Assembly (NCBI GenBank): GCA_947476895.1
Contig: CANJRX010000002.1
Span: forward strand, 1-64,000
Reading direction: 5' to 3'
DNA: 64,000 nucleotides
Source of the DNA: Fidelibacterota bacterium
Lineage (GTDB): Bacteria > Pseudomonadota > Alphaproteobacteria > Rhodospirillales > Rhodospirillaceae
Shown: positions 9,558 to 17,975 of the stretch, in pieces
How the letters are laid out: the number at the start of each line of letters is the position of its first letter
Position numbering within the stretch: position 1 is the stretch's first letter
Translations under genes and position numbers: made by a program
The notes under the pieces: model-generated
Database searches by the model: none
Told to the model about the DNA's origin: nothing
What the model saw: only the letters and a program-made list of their open reading frames with translations

Positions 9558-10547
9558 ATGAACTGGTTGACCAATTTCGTCCGCCCCAAGATTCAGAAGT
9601 TGCGGGGCCCCGCCAAGGAAGTGCCGGAGAACCTTTGGGATAAATGTCCCAAGTGTTCCGAGATGGTCTTCCACCGCGAGCTGGAAAAAAACCTGCGCGT
9701 CTGCACCCACTGCGGCCATCACATGCGCATGCCGGTGCGCGACCGCTTCCGTATGCTGTTCGACGAAGCGCAATGGACCGAAGTCGAACTCCCAGAAGTC
9801 GCCATCGATCCGCTCAAGTTCAAAGACCGCAAAAAATATAGCGAACGCCTGAAGGAAGCTCAGGCCAAAACCGGTCTGCCCGACGCTGTTGTCGTTGGGC
9901 ACGGTACGGTAGGCGGCATCGGTGTTGTGATCGCGGCTTTCGAATTCGATTTCATGGGCGGCTCCATGGGTGCTGCCGTTGGCGAGGCGATTGTCGCCGC
10001 CGCTGATCTGGCGCTGCTCCACGAAACGCCGTTGATCATCATTCCGTCTTCGGGCGGCGCGCGCATGCAAGAAGGCATCCTCTCGTTGATGCAGATGGCG
10101 CGCACCACCGTGGCCGTCGATAAAGTGCGCGAGAAGGGCTTGCCCTATATCACCGTGCTCACCGATCCCACCACCGGCGGCGTGACGGCCTCTTTCGCCA
10201 TGCTTGGCGACGTGGCAATTGCGGAGCCGGGGGCCATCATTGGTTTTGCCGGTGCGCGCGTGATTGAACAAACCATCCGCGAAAAACTGCCCGAAGGTTT
10301 CCAACGCGCCGAATACCTCATGCAGCATGGCATGGTCGATATGGTCGTGCCGCGCCCCGAACTACGCGCCAAGTTGGTGCAGCTGTTGAGCCTGCTGCTG
10401 CAGACCAATGCCGCGGGCGTCGCCAACATCACGCCGGTCACGCGCCGTCGTAAGATGAAAGGCCGTGAAAGCACCTCGCGCCTGGTACCGCCGGACCCGA
10501 CCGTGCCCGACATGGATTACGATCCGGACGGCGCGCCCGCCGAATAA
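9558..10547 (+). CDS. accD: Acetyl-CoA carboxylase, carboxyltransferase subunit beta
   Basis: AccD forms the carboxyltransferase with AccA and makes malonyl-CoA, the first committed step in fatty-acid synthesis. The 329-residue protein has the N-terminal four-cysteine zinc ribbon (Cys30, Cys33, Cys49, Cys52). The crotonase-like carboxyltransferase domain contains [14 protein letters not shown] and [10 protein letters not shown]. The acidic, proline-rich tail is usual. The trpFBA-accD-folC order is conserved in alphaproteobacteria. An inverted pair of palindromes, not a T-run terminator, follows. Confidence 0.97.
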   Translation: MNWLTNFVRPKIQKLRGPAKEVPENLWDKCPKCSEMVFHRELEKNLRVCTHCGHHMRMPVRDRFRMLFDEAQWTEVELPEVAIDPLKFKDRKKYSERLKEAQAKTGLPDAVVVGHGTVGGIGVVIAAFEFDFMGGSMGAAVGEAIVAAADLALLHETPLIIIPSSGGARMQEGILSLMQMARTTVAVDKVREKGLPYITVLTDPTTGGVTASFAMLGDVAIAEPGAIIGFAGARVIEQTIREKLPEGFQRAEYLMQHGMVDMVVPRPELRAKLVQLLSLLLQTNAAGVANITPVTRRRKMKGRESTSRLVPPDPTVPDMDYDPDGAPAE

Positions 10548-10552
10548 TACGC

Positions 10553-10668
10553 CACTCGTCACCCTCGGACTTGATCCGAGGGTCCAGGGTTACGAAACTT
10601 AGTCCGAGCCAATTTCTATTCCCGAGATGACTATCCTGGGTCCTCGGAACAAGTCCGAGGACGACAGC
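10553..10668. repeat. Inverted pair of REP-like palindromes
   Basis: Two related palindromes face each other between accD and folC. The first has 9-base arms ACCCTCGGA (10561-10569) and TCCGAGGGT (10575-10583). The second has GTCCTCGGA (10640-10648) and TCCGAGGAC (10654-10662). Both have 5-base loops, CTTGA and ACAAG, which are inverse copies but for one base. The flanks (GGTCCAGG and CCTGGGTCC) also correspond. This looks like a BIME-type doublet of the palindromes common between alphaproteobacterial genes. It reaches within 8 bases of the folC start. Confidence 0.75.
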
Positions 10669-10669
10669 G

Positions 10670-11977
10670 GTGGGTGTGGTAAATTCCGAGATCAACGCCC
10701 AGGTCGACGCCGCGCTTGCGCGGCTGACGGGCCTTTATCCCAAACTCATCGACCTCTCACTCGGCCGCATGCATCGGCTGTTGGCCGATCTGGGCAATCC
10801 GCACGAACGTCTGCCGCCGGTTATCCATGTGGCCGGCACCAACGGCAAAGGCTCGACCGTCGCCATCATGCGCGCGGTGCTGGAAGCCGCCGGATACCGC
10901 GTGCATGTCTATACGTCGCCGCATCTGGTGCGCTTCGCCGAACGCATTCGCCTCGTGGGCAGTGTGATCGATGAAGCGCTGCTGTTGGCGTTGCTGGAGC
11001 ACGTAGAAGAGGCCAATGCCGGCAAGCCCATCACCTTCTTTGAAGTGACCACGGCTGTCGCCTTCATGGCCTTCGCACGCATTCCGGCCGATGTGGTGCT
11101 GTTGGAAACCGGGCTCGGCGGACGCTTCGATGCGACCAACGTGATCGCCAAACCGGCCGTGACGGCGCTGAGTTCCATCTCCATGGATCACATGCAGTAT
11201 TTGGGCAATACCCTCGCGCTGATCGCGGGCGAGAAGGCCGCCATCATGAAGCCGGGCGTGCCGTGCGTGTCAGTCGAACAATCGCCGGAAGCCATGGCGG
11301 TCATTGAAAAAGCGGCCCGCGATATCGGTGCGCCGCTCAAGGTTCAAAGCCGTGATTGGAAGATAGAGGCCGATAATGGCCTTACGTTCACCGGCGAAAC
11401 ACAACACTGGAAAACATCCACGCCGTCTTTGCCGGGGCGCCATCAGTACGACAACGCCGGCTTGGCGCTCGCAGCACTTGAGCAATCGCCTTTCGCGATC
11501 CCACCGTTCGCCTTACGCAGCGGCATGCGCAATATCGAATGGCCGGCCCGCGCGCAGAAGCTGAAGACGGGCCCGCTCGTGAGCGCGCTACCGGGCGGTT
11601 GGGAACTGTGGCTCGACGGCGGTCACAATGCCGGCGGCGGCGCGGCGGTGGCGGCTTTGGCAGCCGACATCTGGGCCGATGCGCCTTTGCATCTTATTTG
11701 CGGCATGCTCGCGACGAAGGTGGCGGATGACTATCTGCACCCCTTAACCGCGCGCGCGGCGAGTCTGACCGCGGTCCCGATCCCGTCCAGCGATGCTGCG
11801 CTACCGCCCGCCGATCTCGCCGAAGCTGCGAAACGGGCAGGGTTCAAGGACGTACATGTCGCGGAGGATGCAGCCGCGGCGTTGAAGCGCATTACGGCCA
11901 GTGTTCAAGGTCGCGCGCGGGTGCTGATTTGCGGCTCGCTCTATCTCGCAGGCGAAGTCTTGAAAGATAACGGTTAG
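10670..11977 (+). CDS. folC: Bifunctional dihydrofolate / folylpolyglutamate synthase
   Basis: FolC adds glutamate to dihydropteroate and then to reduced folates. The 435-residue Mur-ligase-type enzyme has the P-loop GTNGKGST (56-63). It also has ETGLGGRFDATNV, the SSISMDHMQYLG segment and the C-terminal LDGGHNAGGG. The start is a GTG at 10670, with another GTG six bases on, so the first codon is uncertain by two residues. The ribosome-binding region overlaps the edge of a REP-like repeat. Its end overlaps the convergent permease gene by 4 bases. Confidence 0.95.
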   Translation: MGVVNSEINAQVDAALARLTGLYPKLIDLSLGRMHRLLADLGNPHERLPPVIHVAGTNGKGSTVAIMRAVLEAAGYRVHVYTSPHLVRFAERIRLVGSVIDEALLLALLEHVEEANAGKPITFFEVTTAVAFMAFARIPADVVLLETGLGGRFDATNVIAKPAVTALSSISMDHMQYLGNTLALIAGEKAAIMKPGVPCVSVEQSPEAMAVIEKAARDIGAPLKVQSRDWKIEADNGLTFTGETQHWKTSTPSLPGRHQYDNAGLALAALEQSPFAIPPFALRSGMRNIEWPARAQKLKTGPLVSALPGGWELWLDGGHNAGGGAAVAALAADIWADAPLHLICGMLATKVADDYLHPLTARAASLTAVPIPSSDAALPPADLAEAAKRAGFKDVHVAEDAAAALKRITASVQGRARVLICGSLYLAGEVLKDNG

Positions 11978-12732
11978 CCCTTTAGGAAAAAGGCAATCGT
12001 CACGCCAAAGCTGATGACGATGACGCCAGCGCGTACATGTTTCTTGTCCATGCGCCGCACCACGCTCGCGCCGAGATAGCCTCCGGCCAAAGCGCCAACC
12101 AGCATAATCGCGGTCGGTATCCAGAATATCTTTCCGGCGATCACAAAAATCACCACGGCTGCGGTGTTCATGGTGCCGACGAGCAATGTTTTAGCTGCAT
12201 TCATTTGATGGATGTCGGTATGGCCGAGCAGGCTCCACAGCGCCATGCTGACAATACCCACCGCGCCGCCGAAGTAGCCGCCATAGATCGACACGATGAA
12301 ATGCAGCACAACGAAGATCGGTGGCGTGATGGTCACCATCTCGCGCAAGCGTGGCGCGATGTGCGGGCCCAAGGCGAAGGCCAGCGAAGCGAACAGCAAC
12401 AGCCACGGAATAATGACGTCGAAGGCGCGTTGCGAGGTCGTTAGCAACAGAATCGCCCCTGTCACGCCACCGGCCATACTCACGACCAGCAGCAACTTGG
12501 TCGAAACACCATCGAACTTGCGAAAATTCTCGCGGTAGGCCCAGGCGCTGGCAAAGGCGCTCGGGAACAACGCCACGGTGCTAGAGGCGTTGGCGACGAT
12601 GGACGGCACTCCGGTGAACACGAGGGCGGGGAAGCTAACGAACGATCCGCCGCCCGCCACGGCATTCATCGCACCCGCGATAAAGGCGGCCACGAACAAA
12701 AGGGCCACGTTGAACAGGCTAGCTTCGAACAA
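11974..12732 (-). CDS. Sulfite exporter TauE/SafE family permease (copy 2)
   Basis: This is a polytopic membrane protein of about 250 residues with the TauE/SafE repeat. The N-terminal half has FIAGAMNAVAGGGSFVSFPAL and a C-terminal half begins near YGGYFGGAVGIV. Family members move sulfite, sulfoacetate or other small organic anions, and the substrate here is unknown. It is a clear tandem paralogue of the next gene upstream. The start is uncertain: TTG at 12732 is used here, TTG at 12750 is possible, and both overlap the preceding paralogue's end. It overlaps folC tail-to-tail by 4 bases. Confidence 0.85.
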   Translation of the reverse strand: MFEASLFNVALLFVAAFIAGAMNAVAGGGSFVSFPALVFTGVPSIVANASSTVALFPSAFASAWAYRENFRKFDGVSTKLLLVVSMAGGVTGAILLLTTSQRAFDVIIPWLLLFASLAFALGPHIAPRLREMVTITPPIFVVLHFIVSIYGGYFGGAVGIVSMALWSLLGHTDIHQMNAAKTLLVGTMNTAAVVIFVIAGKIFWIPTAIMLVGALAGGYLGASVVRRMDKKHVRAGVIVISFGVTIAFFLKG

Positions 12733-13474
12733 AGAACACCGTCGTGACAATCACGCTGATGGCGATGATGCCCATGCGCACGTGTTTAGGGTCCATGCGC
12801 CGCGCGTAGTGCGCACCGAAATATCCGCCAAGAACAGCGCCGATCAATACGGTGAGCGTCTGCGGCCAAGCGATTTTGCCCGCGCCCACAAAAACAATCA
12901 GGCAAACCGCGTTGATGATGCCGGCCATCAGAGTTTTGGTGGCGTTCATCATGTTGAGGTTGGTCAGGCCGAAAAGGCTGTAGACCGCGAGCATTACAAT
13001 GCCCATGGCCCCGCCGAAGTAGCCGCCGTAAATGCCAACGACGAATTGGATCGTCAGCAGTGTCCCGGGGCCAATGCTGAACCACGTCCGTAAACGCGGC
13101 ACGATCATTGGCCCGAAGCTGAAGATCAGTGTTGCGGCCAAAAGCAGCCAAGGCACCAGGCTGTCGAAGGTCTGCTCGGGTGTGTAGACCAGCAGAAGCG
13201 CGCCGACGACGCCCCCCACCAGGCTCACCGCCACCATGGCTTTGAAGGACACGCCCTCGAAATTCTTGAAGTCTTTGCGGTAGGCCCAGGCGCTCGCGAA
13301 GCTTGCCGGGAAAAGGGCCACGGCATTGGACGCGTTGGCGACCACGGACGGGACGCCAGTGAATACCAAGGCCGGGAAGGTCACAAAGGTGCCGCCGCCC
13401 GCCACGGAATTCATGATCCCGGCGATGAAACCTGCCGCTGCTAAAAGCGCATACGATATGAAAGGAATATCCAT
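12719..13474 (-). CDS. Sulfite exporter TauE/SafE family permease (copy 1)
   Basis: A second TauE/SafE permease of 251 residues shares FIAGIMNSVAGGGTFVTFPA, LVFTGVPSVVANASNAVALF and YGGYFGGAMGIVMLAVY with its neighbour. The start is placed at the ATG at 13472-13474 because GGGGAGGC lies 7 bases upstream. A longer reading frame to 13519 has no such site. The overlapping tandem arrangement suggests local duplication and possibly a heteromeric or functionally split pair, which is inference. The cargo is unknown. Confidence 0.88.
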   Translation of the reverse strand: MDIPFISYALLAAAGFIAGIMNSVAGGGTFVTFPALVFTGVPSVVANASNAVALFPASFASAWAYRKDFKNFEGVSFKAMVAVSLVGGVVGALLLVYTPEQTFDSLVPWLLLAATLIFSFGPMIVPRLRTWFSIGPGTLLTIQFVVGIYGGYFGGAMGIVMLAVYSLFGLTNLNMMNATKTLMAGIINAVCLIVFVGAGKIAWPQTLTVLIGAVLGGYFGAHYARRMDPKHVRMGIIAISVIVTTVFFVRS

Positions 13475-13570
13475 CAGTCCGCCTCCCCGCGGGCCTTGGA
13501 AGTATTGCGAAACACTCACCCCGACAAGCGCATTAAAGGCTTAGCTGATGCGCGCGGCAAGCAACGCCGC

Positions 13571-14701
13571 TTAAGTGTTCGGGAAGTCCAAAGGCCGCGA
13601 CAGTTTCGCGCCCGGCCACAGCGCGGCGGCGGCACGCTGGAACTGGGGCGGATAAACAATGGTTGCGCCCAAGCGGTCGGCGGCATGCCAAACCCAGCGC
13701 GGATTATCCAAGAACGCGCGCGCGAGCTCGACCATATCGGCCTTGCCGCTGGCGACGATCTCTTCCGCTTGCTCAGGTGCTGCGATGTAGCCCGCTGCCG
13801 CCGTGACCATGCCGGTCTTGGCCTTGATGTGCGCGGCCGGCGGCACCTGATAACCGGGACCCGTCGGGATCGGCTGCTTCGGCAAAATGCCGCCGGTGGA
13901 AATCGATACATAAGCCACGCCCAGGCCTTTGAGGGCTTGGGCATAGATTGCGCCGTCATCCTGCGAGAACCCACCCGGCGTCCAATCGGTGCCGGTGGTG
14001 CGGGCGCCGAGAACGATATGCGCGGGTAAGGCGGCGCGCACGGCTTTGGCGACGGACAGCGGAAAGCGCATGCGGTTTTCAAGGCCGCCGCCGTATTGAT
14101 CCGTGCGCACATTTGCGTGCGGCGACAAAAATTCGTCGATGAGGTAGCCGTGGGTAGAGTGCAGTTCAACCACATCGAAACCTAAACGCACGCAGCGTTG
14201 CGCGGCGCGCACAAACGCGAGCCGAATGCGCGTCAGGCCGTCTTCATCCAGCGCCGTCGGCACGTTGTGCGCGGGCGTGAAGGGCACGGCGGAGGGTGCT
14301 ACCGTCTGCCAAGGATCTTCGTTGATGCCCAGCGGTCCGCCACCGCCCTCCCAAGGGCGTTGCGTTGAAGCTTTACGTCCCGCGTGGGCCAACTGAATAC
14401 CGAAGCGCGTTCCTGGAATGGCGACCTTGCGCGCCGCGGCCAGCACGCGCGCCAGCGCCGCCTCATTGGCGTCGCTGTAAATCCCAAGGCACCCGTGTGA
14501 GATCCGCCCGCGGCGCTCGATGCCCGTGGCTTCCAGTGTCACAAGACCAGCGCCCGACATGGCGTACTGCATGACCTGCTGCAGATGCCAGTCGGTGGCG
14601 CTGCCGTCATCGGCGCTATACTGGCACATAGGAGCAACGGCGATGCGATTGGGTAGCGCGAAGGGTCCGAGGTTGAGCGGGCTGAAAAGAACGGATGTCA
14701 T
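13571..14701 (-). CDS. NADH:flavin oxidoreductase, old yellow enzyme (YqjM/XenA type)
   Basis: This 376-residue FMN TIM-barrel protein probably reduces activated C=C bonds with NAD(P)H. APMCQYSA places Cys26 at the redox-tuning cysteine of the YqjM-type subclass. His181 and His184 in ELHSTHGYL are the substrate-binding pair. SPHANVRTDQYGGGLENRMR is the classical OYE block. The physiological substrate cannot be told. It lies 3 bases from the methyltransferase gene, so the two are probably co-transcribed. Confidence 0.92.
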   Translation of the reverse strand: MTSVLFSPLNLGPFALPNRIAVAPMCQYSADDGSATDWHLQQVMQYAMSGAGLVTLEATGIERRGRISHGCLGIYSDANEAALARVLAAARKVAIPGTRFGIQLAHAGRKASTQRPWEGGGGPLGINEDPWQTVAPSAVPFTPAHNVPTALDEDGLTRIRLAFVRAAQRCVRLGFDVVELHSTHGYLIDEFLSPHANVRTDQYGGGLENRMRFPLSVAKAVRAALPAHIVLGARTTGTDWTPGGFSQDDGAIYAQALKGLGVAYVSISTGGILPKQPIPTGPGYQVPPAAHIKAKTGMVTAAAGYIAAPEQAEEIVASGKADMVELARAFLDNPRWVWHAADRLGATIVYPPQFQRAAAALWPGAKLSRPLDFPNT

Positions 14702-14704
14702 GAT

Positions 14705-16249
14705 TTAAGACTCGATTGTGACGATGCCGAGCTCGGCAAACTTGTCGAGCAATGCGGACTCGATCACCGCCAAGCGATCGCTCAGCAGCTTTTCCACTTC
14801 GAAAGGCTTCAACGTCTTACCGCCAATAACGACGTCGCCCTCTTCGCTGCCGAAAAGTTTGGCCGCCAGCTTCACAGCTTTGGCGCCGTGCTCACAGCGC
14901 GCGAGCAACAAGATCGCGTCGATATTGGTCATCTCGACACCGGTACCTGCGGCCGGGGCCGCCAGCGCGATGCGGGGCAGGATCAGTCCCAGTTCCTTGA
15001 TGATGCCGCGGTTGGCCGGGCTCATGGAAAGCTTCGCGCCCTTGGGCACTTTCACAGGGCTCGTGGTATGGGCGAAAGACATCACTTGACCGCCGGCCGC
15101 CAGCAAGCGCGCGGCTTCCACGCGGGTCCAGGGTGAAAGGCCCGCCATGCTCGGCAAGTCTTCCATGCCGCGCACGCTGGTGGCACCCACAGCTACCGTC
15201 TTCAGCAACCCGGCAAAGGGTTCATTTTCGTAGCTCAGTTCCAGATCGCCGAACGCCACGGCGCGATCGATCTGCGTAAGAGGTTCCAGCGTGCCGAATA
15301 CCTGTTCCTGATGAATCGCCAGCCATTCATCTTCGCTTTTGAGCGGCTCGCCTTTGATCCAGACATCGCGCCGGAAGGTTTCATTGCGGATGAAGTCGCG
15401 TTTGGCTTCCAACTCGGCGCGGCTGCTGACGGTGCGGAACTCGTCCTGCAAATCGCGGGGCACGGCGAGGTCGACCATGTTGAGGAACAACCGCGCGCAA
15501 CCCGCAAAGCGAAGTCCGCGCGCTTCCATCATGGCTTTTAGTTCGGCGAAGTAGAAAGCCCGTAGGTGTTCGTTGAAATACTCATGCGCCATGTAGCGCG
15601 GGTCCACGCGGCTCAGTTCATCCACCGCCTCGGCCAAAGCCGGATTGTCGCGGAAATACTTTACTTGCGCGTTCTTCAAACGCTTCAGCCAATCGAGGCC
15701 TATACGTGCGCGCTCCAGAGAATTCACGCTGTCCTTAGTCAGCGAATACACCATGTTGCGCATGGGCAACTTCGCCGCCCAACCGGGCATAGCGTTGGTG
15801 CCGGTGAGCAACAACCCGCCCGGTTTCAGGCGAGCGGCGGCGTCATCCAGCAACGTCTCGCGGGTTTTGTCGTCGATCCAGCTGAGCACACCGTGCATGA
15901 CGGCGAAATCCAGCTGGGGGATGTCGGCGCTCTTCAGTGCCGTGAAGTTCCGCTGCAGGAAGGTCGCGTTGTCGAGACCCATGCGCATGGCCAGCGTCTC
16001 GGCGGTGCGGATATGGGACGGCAAAAAGTCGACGCCGTAGAATTTAGCGTTCGGATAAGCGCCCGCCAACACCGCGGCGGTGACGCCGTTGCCGCAGCCG
16101 TAGTCGCACCAGGTAAAATCCCCATCCAGCGCCCGCGGCCGGAAGCCGTTGGTCGCCGCCACCAGATTCATATGGGTGGGCGCATGGTCGCCATAGAACT
16201 CGGCCACATAGGCCGTATCGGTGACGTAACCGCCAGTATTCCCGGTCAT
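14705..16249 (-). CDS. Class I SAM methyltransferase with regulatory domain
   Basis: The 514-residue protein has SAM-binding motif I DYGCGNG at 49-55 and an acidic motif II (VDFLPSHI). MHGVLSWID is a motif IV-like strand. About 330 further residues match the pattern of methyltransferases that carry a regulatory domain (PF10119-type). The target is unknown. Such enzymes occur near surface or polyketide genes, but here it lies between trxA and an old yellow enzyme. A terminator separates it from trxA, yet no clear own promoter was seen. Confidence 0.85.
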   Translation of the reverse strand: MTGNTGGYVTDTAYVAEFYGDHAPTHMNLVAATNGFRPRALDGDFTWCDYGCGNGVTAAVLAGAYPNAKFYGVDFLPSHIRTAETLAMRMGLDNATFLQRNFTALKSADIPQLDFAVMHGVLSWIDDKTRETLLDDAAARLKPGGLLLTGTNAMPGWAAKLPMRNMVYSLTKDSVNSLERARIGLDWLKRLKNAQVKYFRDNPALAEAVDELSRVDPRYMAHEYFNEHLRAFYFAELKAMMEARGLRFAGCARLFLNMVDLAVPRDLQDEFRTVSSRAELEAKRDFIRNETFRRDVWIKGEPLKSEDEWLAIHQEQVFGTLEPLTQIDRAVAFGDLELSYENEPFAGLLKTVAVGATSVRGMEDLPSMAGLSPWTRVEAARLLAAGGQVMSFAHTTSPVKVPKGAKLSMSPANRGIIKELGLILPRIALAAPAAGTGVEMTNIDAILLLARCEHGAKAVKLAAKLFGSEEGDVVIGGKTLKPFEVEKLLSDRLAVIESALLDKFAELGIVTIES

Positions 16250-16313
16250 CGTTATGCTTCCGCTTTGTAGATTGGCTTAGCCATTGTTTTACGCGGTGTG
16301 CCCCCCGAAAGCA

Positions 16314-16343
16314 AAAGCCCCATCCTTAACGGGATGGGGCTTT
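16314..16343 (-). terminator. Rho-independent terminator of trxA
   Basis: AGCCCCATCC (16316-16325) pairs perfectly with GGATGGGGCT (16332-16341) around a 6-base loop, extended by A-T pairs, with Ts following on the minus strand. It lies 27 bases past the trxA stop. It is partly symmetrical but only the minus-strand gene abuts it. Confidence 0.85.
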
Positions 16344-16369
16344 ATGTTCTTAATAAGGGCGTGAGCCGC

Positions 16370-16684
16370 TTAGATCGACTGCTGCACCCATTCCTTCAAC
16401 TTGCTTTCGGGCAGAGCGCCGACTTTGGTGGCGGCCACTTGGCCGTCCTTAAAGATCATCAGCGTCGGAATGCCGCGCACGCCGTACTGGGTCGGGGTCT
16501 GCGGATTGTCGTCGATGTTGATCTTGGTGAAGGTCACTTTTTCGCCCAGCTCGGCGGAAAGTTTTTCCAAGGAGGGCGCGATCTGCTTACACGGACCGCA
16601 CCACTCCGCCCAGAAGTCTACGAGAACGGGGCCGGACGCCTTGAGCACGTCCTCTTCGAAGGATTGGTCGGAAACCTGTTTCAT
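16370..16684 (-). CDS. trxA: Thioredoxin
   Basis: This 104-residue cytoplasmic disulfide reductase has the active site WCGPCK with Cys29 and Cys32. It also has DFWAEWCGPC, the cis-proline segment GIPTLMIF and the conserved KINIDDNP. In many alphaproteobacteria trxA lies directly after addA and before folC. Here a Rieske gene intervenes upstream and four accessory genes downstream. It has its own promoter-like sequence and terminator, so it is probably a single-gene transcript. Confidence 0.97.
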   Translation of the reverse strand: MKQVSDQSFEEDVLKASGPVLVDFWAEWCGPCKQIAPSLEKLSAELGEKVTFTKINIDDNPQTPTQYGVRGIPTLMIFKDGQVAATKVGALPESKLKEWVQQSI

Positions 16685-16739
16685 GATGGCTGTCCTTTTT
16701 TGAAGGGTTGGACGGCTTCAACGCCGCCGGTATGGGTAA

Positions 16740-16768
16740 AATTTAGGGAGGGGGTGGGGGTGCGTCAA
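16740..16768 (-). promoter_or_regulatory. Candidate sigma-70 promoter of trxA
   Basis: On the minus strand TTGACG (16768-16763) is followed after exactly 17 bases by TAAATT (16745-16740). Transcription would start near 16733, giving a leader of about 50 bases before the trxA ATG. The hexamer quality and spacing make it one of the better promoter matches in the window. Confidence 0.6.
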
Positions 16769-16850
16769 GTGCAGGGGAACCCGCTTCTAAAAAGGGCTTT
16801 TGGGCCGGAAGAATCTCCCTCCAAACCGCCCTTTTTCAGCTTCTCCTAGC

Positions 16851-17948
16851 TTAACTTCTCCAGGTCAATATGACAGGCGTAATGGGGTTGCGCGGCGGAC
16901 GCCTCTCGGCCTGGGCGGCCAGGGCTTCGCGTTTCAGGCGGTAATACCAGCGGGTCTGGGTATCGGCATCCTGCACCAGCATCGTGGGCGGGTTAAAGGC
17001 GAGGCCTTCAACCATCATCATCACGGCGCGACGATCCTGATCCAGGAAGCGCTTTGTGATGGCGCGCACGATAGGTTTTAGCAGCGTGGCGCTCGGCACA
17101 TCCCAATACATCACGTGATGTACTTCCGTGCGGTCGGTGGTGATGGGCGTGCAGGCCGTGAGCCCGCAATAGTTATATTTCGGCGTGCGCGCATGTTCGA
17201 TGCGCACAGAGGGTAGGTGGTAGGAAATTTCCGTCTCCGGCGTACCGCCTAAAAACAATTTATAGGCACGTGAATTGCGCGAGGCTTTGTGACGATCCAT
17301 GCGCCAGCCAAGACCCTCGCTGTCGGCTAAGGGCGAAAAGGCTTTGTGCTTTTCGTGAATGCTATCGGCGGTGCGCCACAGCGACGAGCGGTGCACGAAT
17401 GCGCCGTGAGCCGGGTCCATCAAACCAATGACCGCAAGATCAATGTTGCAATCAAAGATCATGGAAACATGCATTTGGAATTTGTCGCCCACGGCGGGCA
17501 CGCTGGGCACCGGCGGCAAGGTTGCGCCTTTCGTGCCCATGAACACCCAGACATTGCCTTGGTGTTCGGCGATAGGAAAAGTTTCCGTGCGCACGTCGCG
17601 GGCCTGCGGGCGTTGGTCTGCGGCCTGCGACGGAATGGCCGTGCACTGGCCATCGGTGGTGAAGCGCCAGCCGTGATAGGGGCACGCCACTTCGCAGCCA
17701 TCGAAGGTGCCCTTCGACAAAAGCGTGCCGCGATGGGGGCAGGTGTCGCGCATGGCGAAAACGTTGTTGTTCGCGTCACGTCCAATCAGCATGGGCTCGC
17801 CTAGCAGGGTGCGATGAACAGTTTTACCGCGCGCAAGGTCATGGCTTGGCAGCGCGTAGTACCACGCCTCGCGCACCATCACGCCGCCGACCCCCAATCG
17901 ATAGTCGGGTGCGGTATGAGCGGTGGGATCGGGGCGGGTATCGTCCAT
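16851..17948 (-). CDS. Rieske 2Fe-2S aromatic-ring oxygenase, alpha-type subunit
   Basis: This 365-residue protein has an N-terminal Rieske domain with Cys70-x-His72 and Cys89-x2-His92 (CPYHGWRF). The C-terminal catalytic domain has a mononuclear-iron motif, Asp178, His181 and His186 in MDPAHGAFVH. The family includes vanillate O-demethylase and phenylpropionate-type dioxygenases, which attack aromatic rings or demethylate them. The substrate is unknown and no ferredoxin or reductase subunit lies nearby. It begins 27 bases after addA, which implies read-through from the addBA operon, an odd pairing with DNA repair. Confidence 0.9.
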   Translation of the reverse strand: MDDTRPDPTAHTAPDYRLGVGGVMVREAWYYALPSHDLARGKTVHRTLLGEPMLIGRDANNNVFAMRDTCPHRGTLLSKGTFDGCEVACPYHGWRFTTDGQCTAIPSQAADQRPQARDVRTETFPIAEHQGNVWVFMGTKGATLPPVPSVPAVGDKFQMHVSMIFDCNIDLAVIGLMDPAHGAFVHRSSLWRTADSIHEKHKAFSPLADSEGLGWRMDRHKASRNSRAYKLFLGGTPETEISYHLPSVRIEHARTPKYNYCGLTACTPITTDRTEVHHVMYWDVPSATLLKPIVRAITKRFLDQDRRAVMMMVEGLAFNPPTMLVQDADTQTRWYYRLKREALAAQAERRPPRNPITPVILTWRS

Positions 17949-17975
17949 ATCTGTGATTCTGCTGCGCGGACCCGG

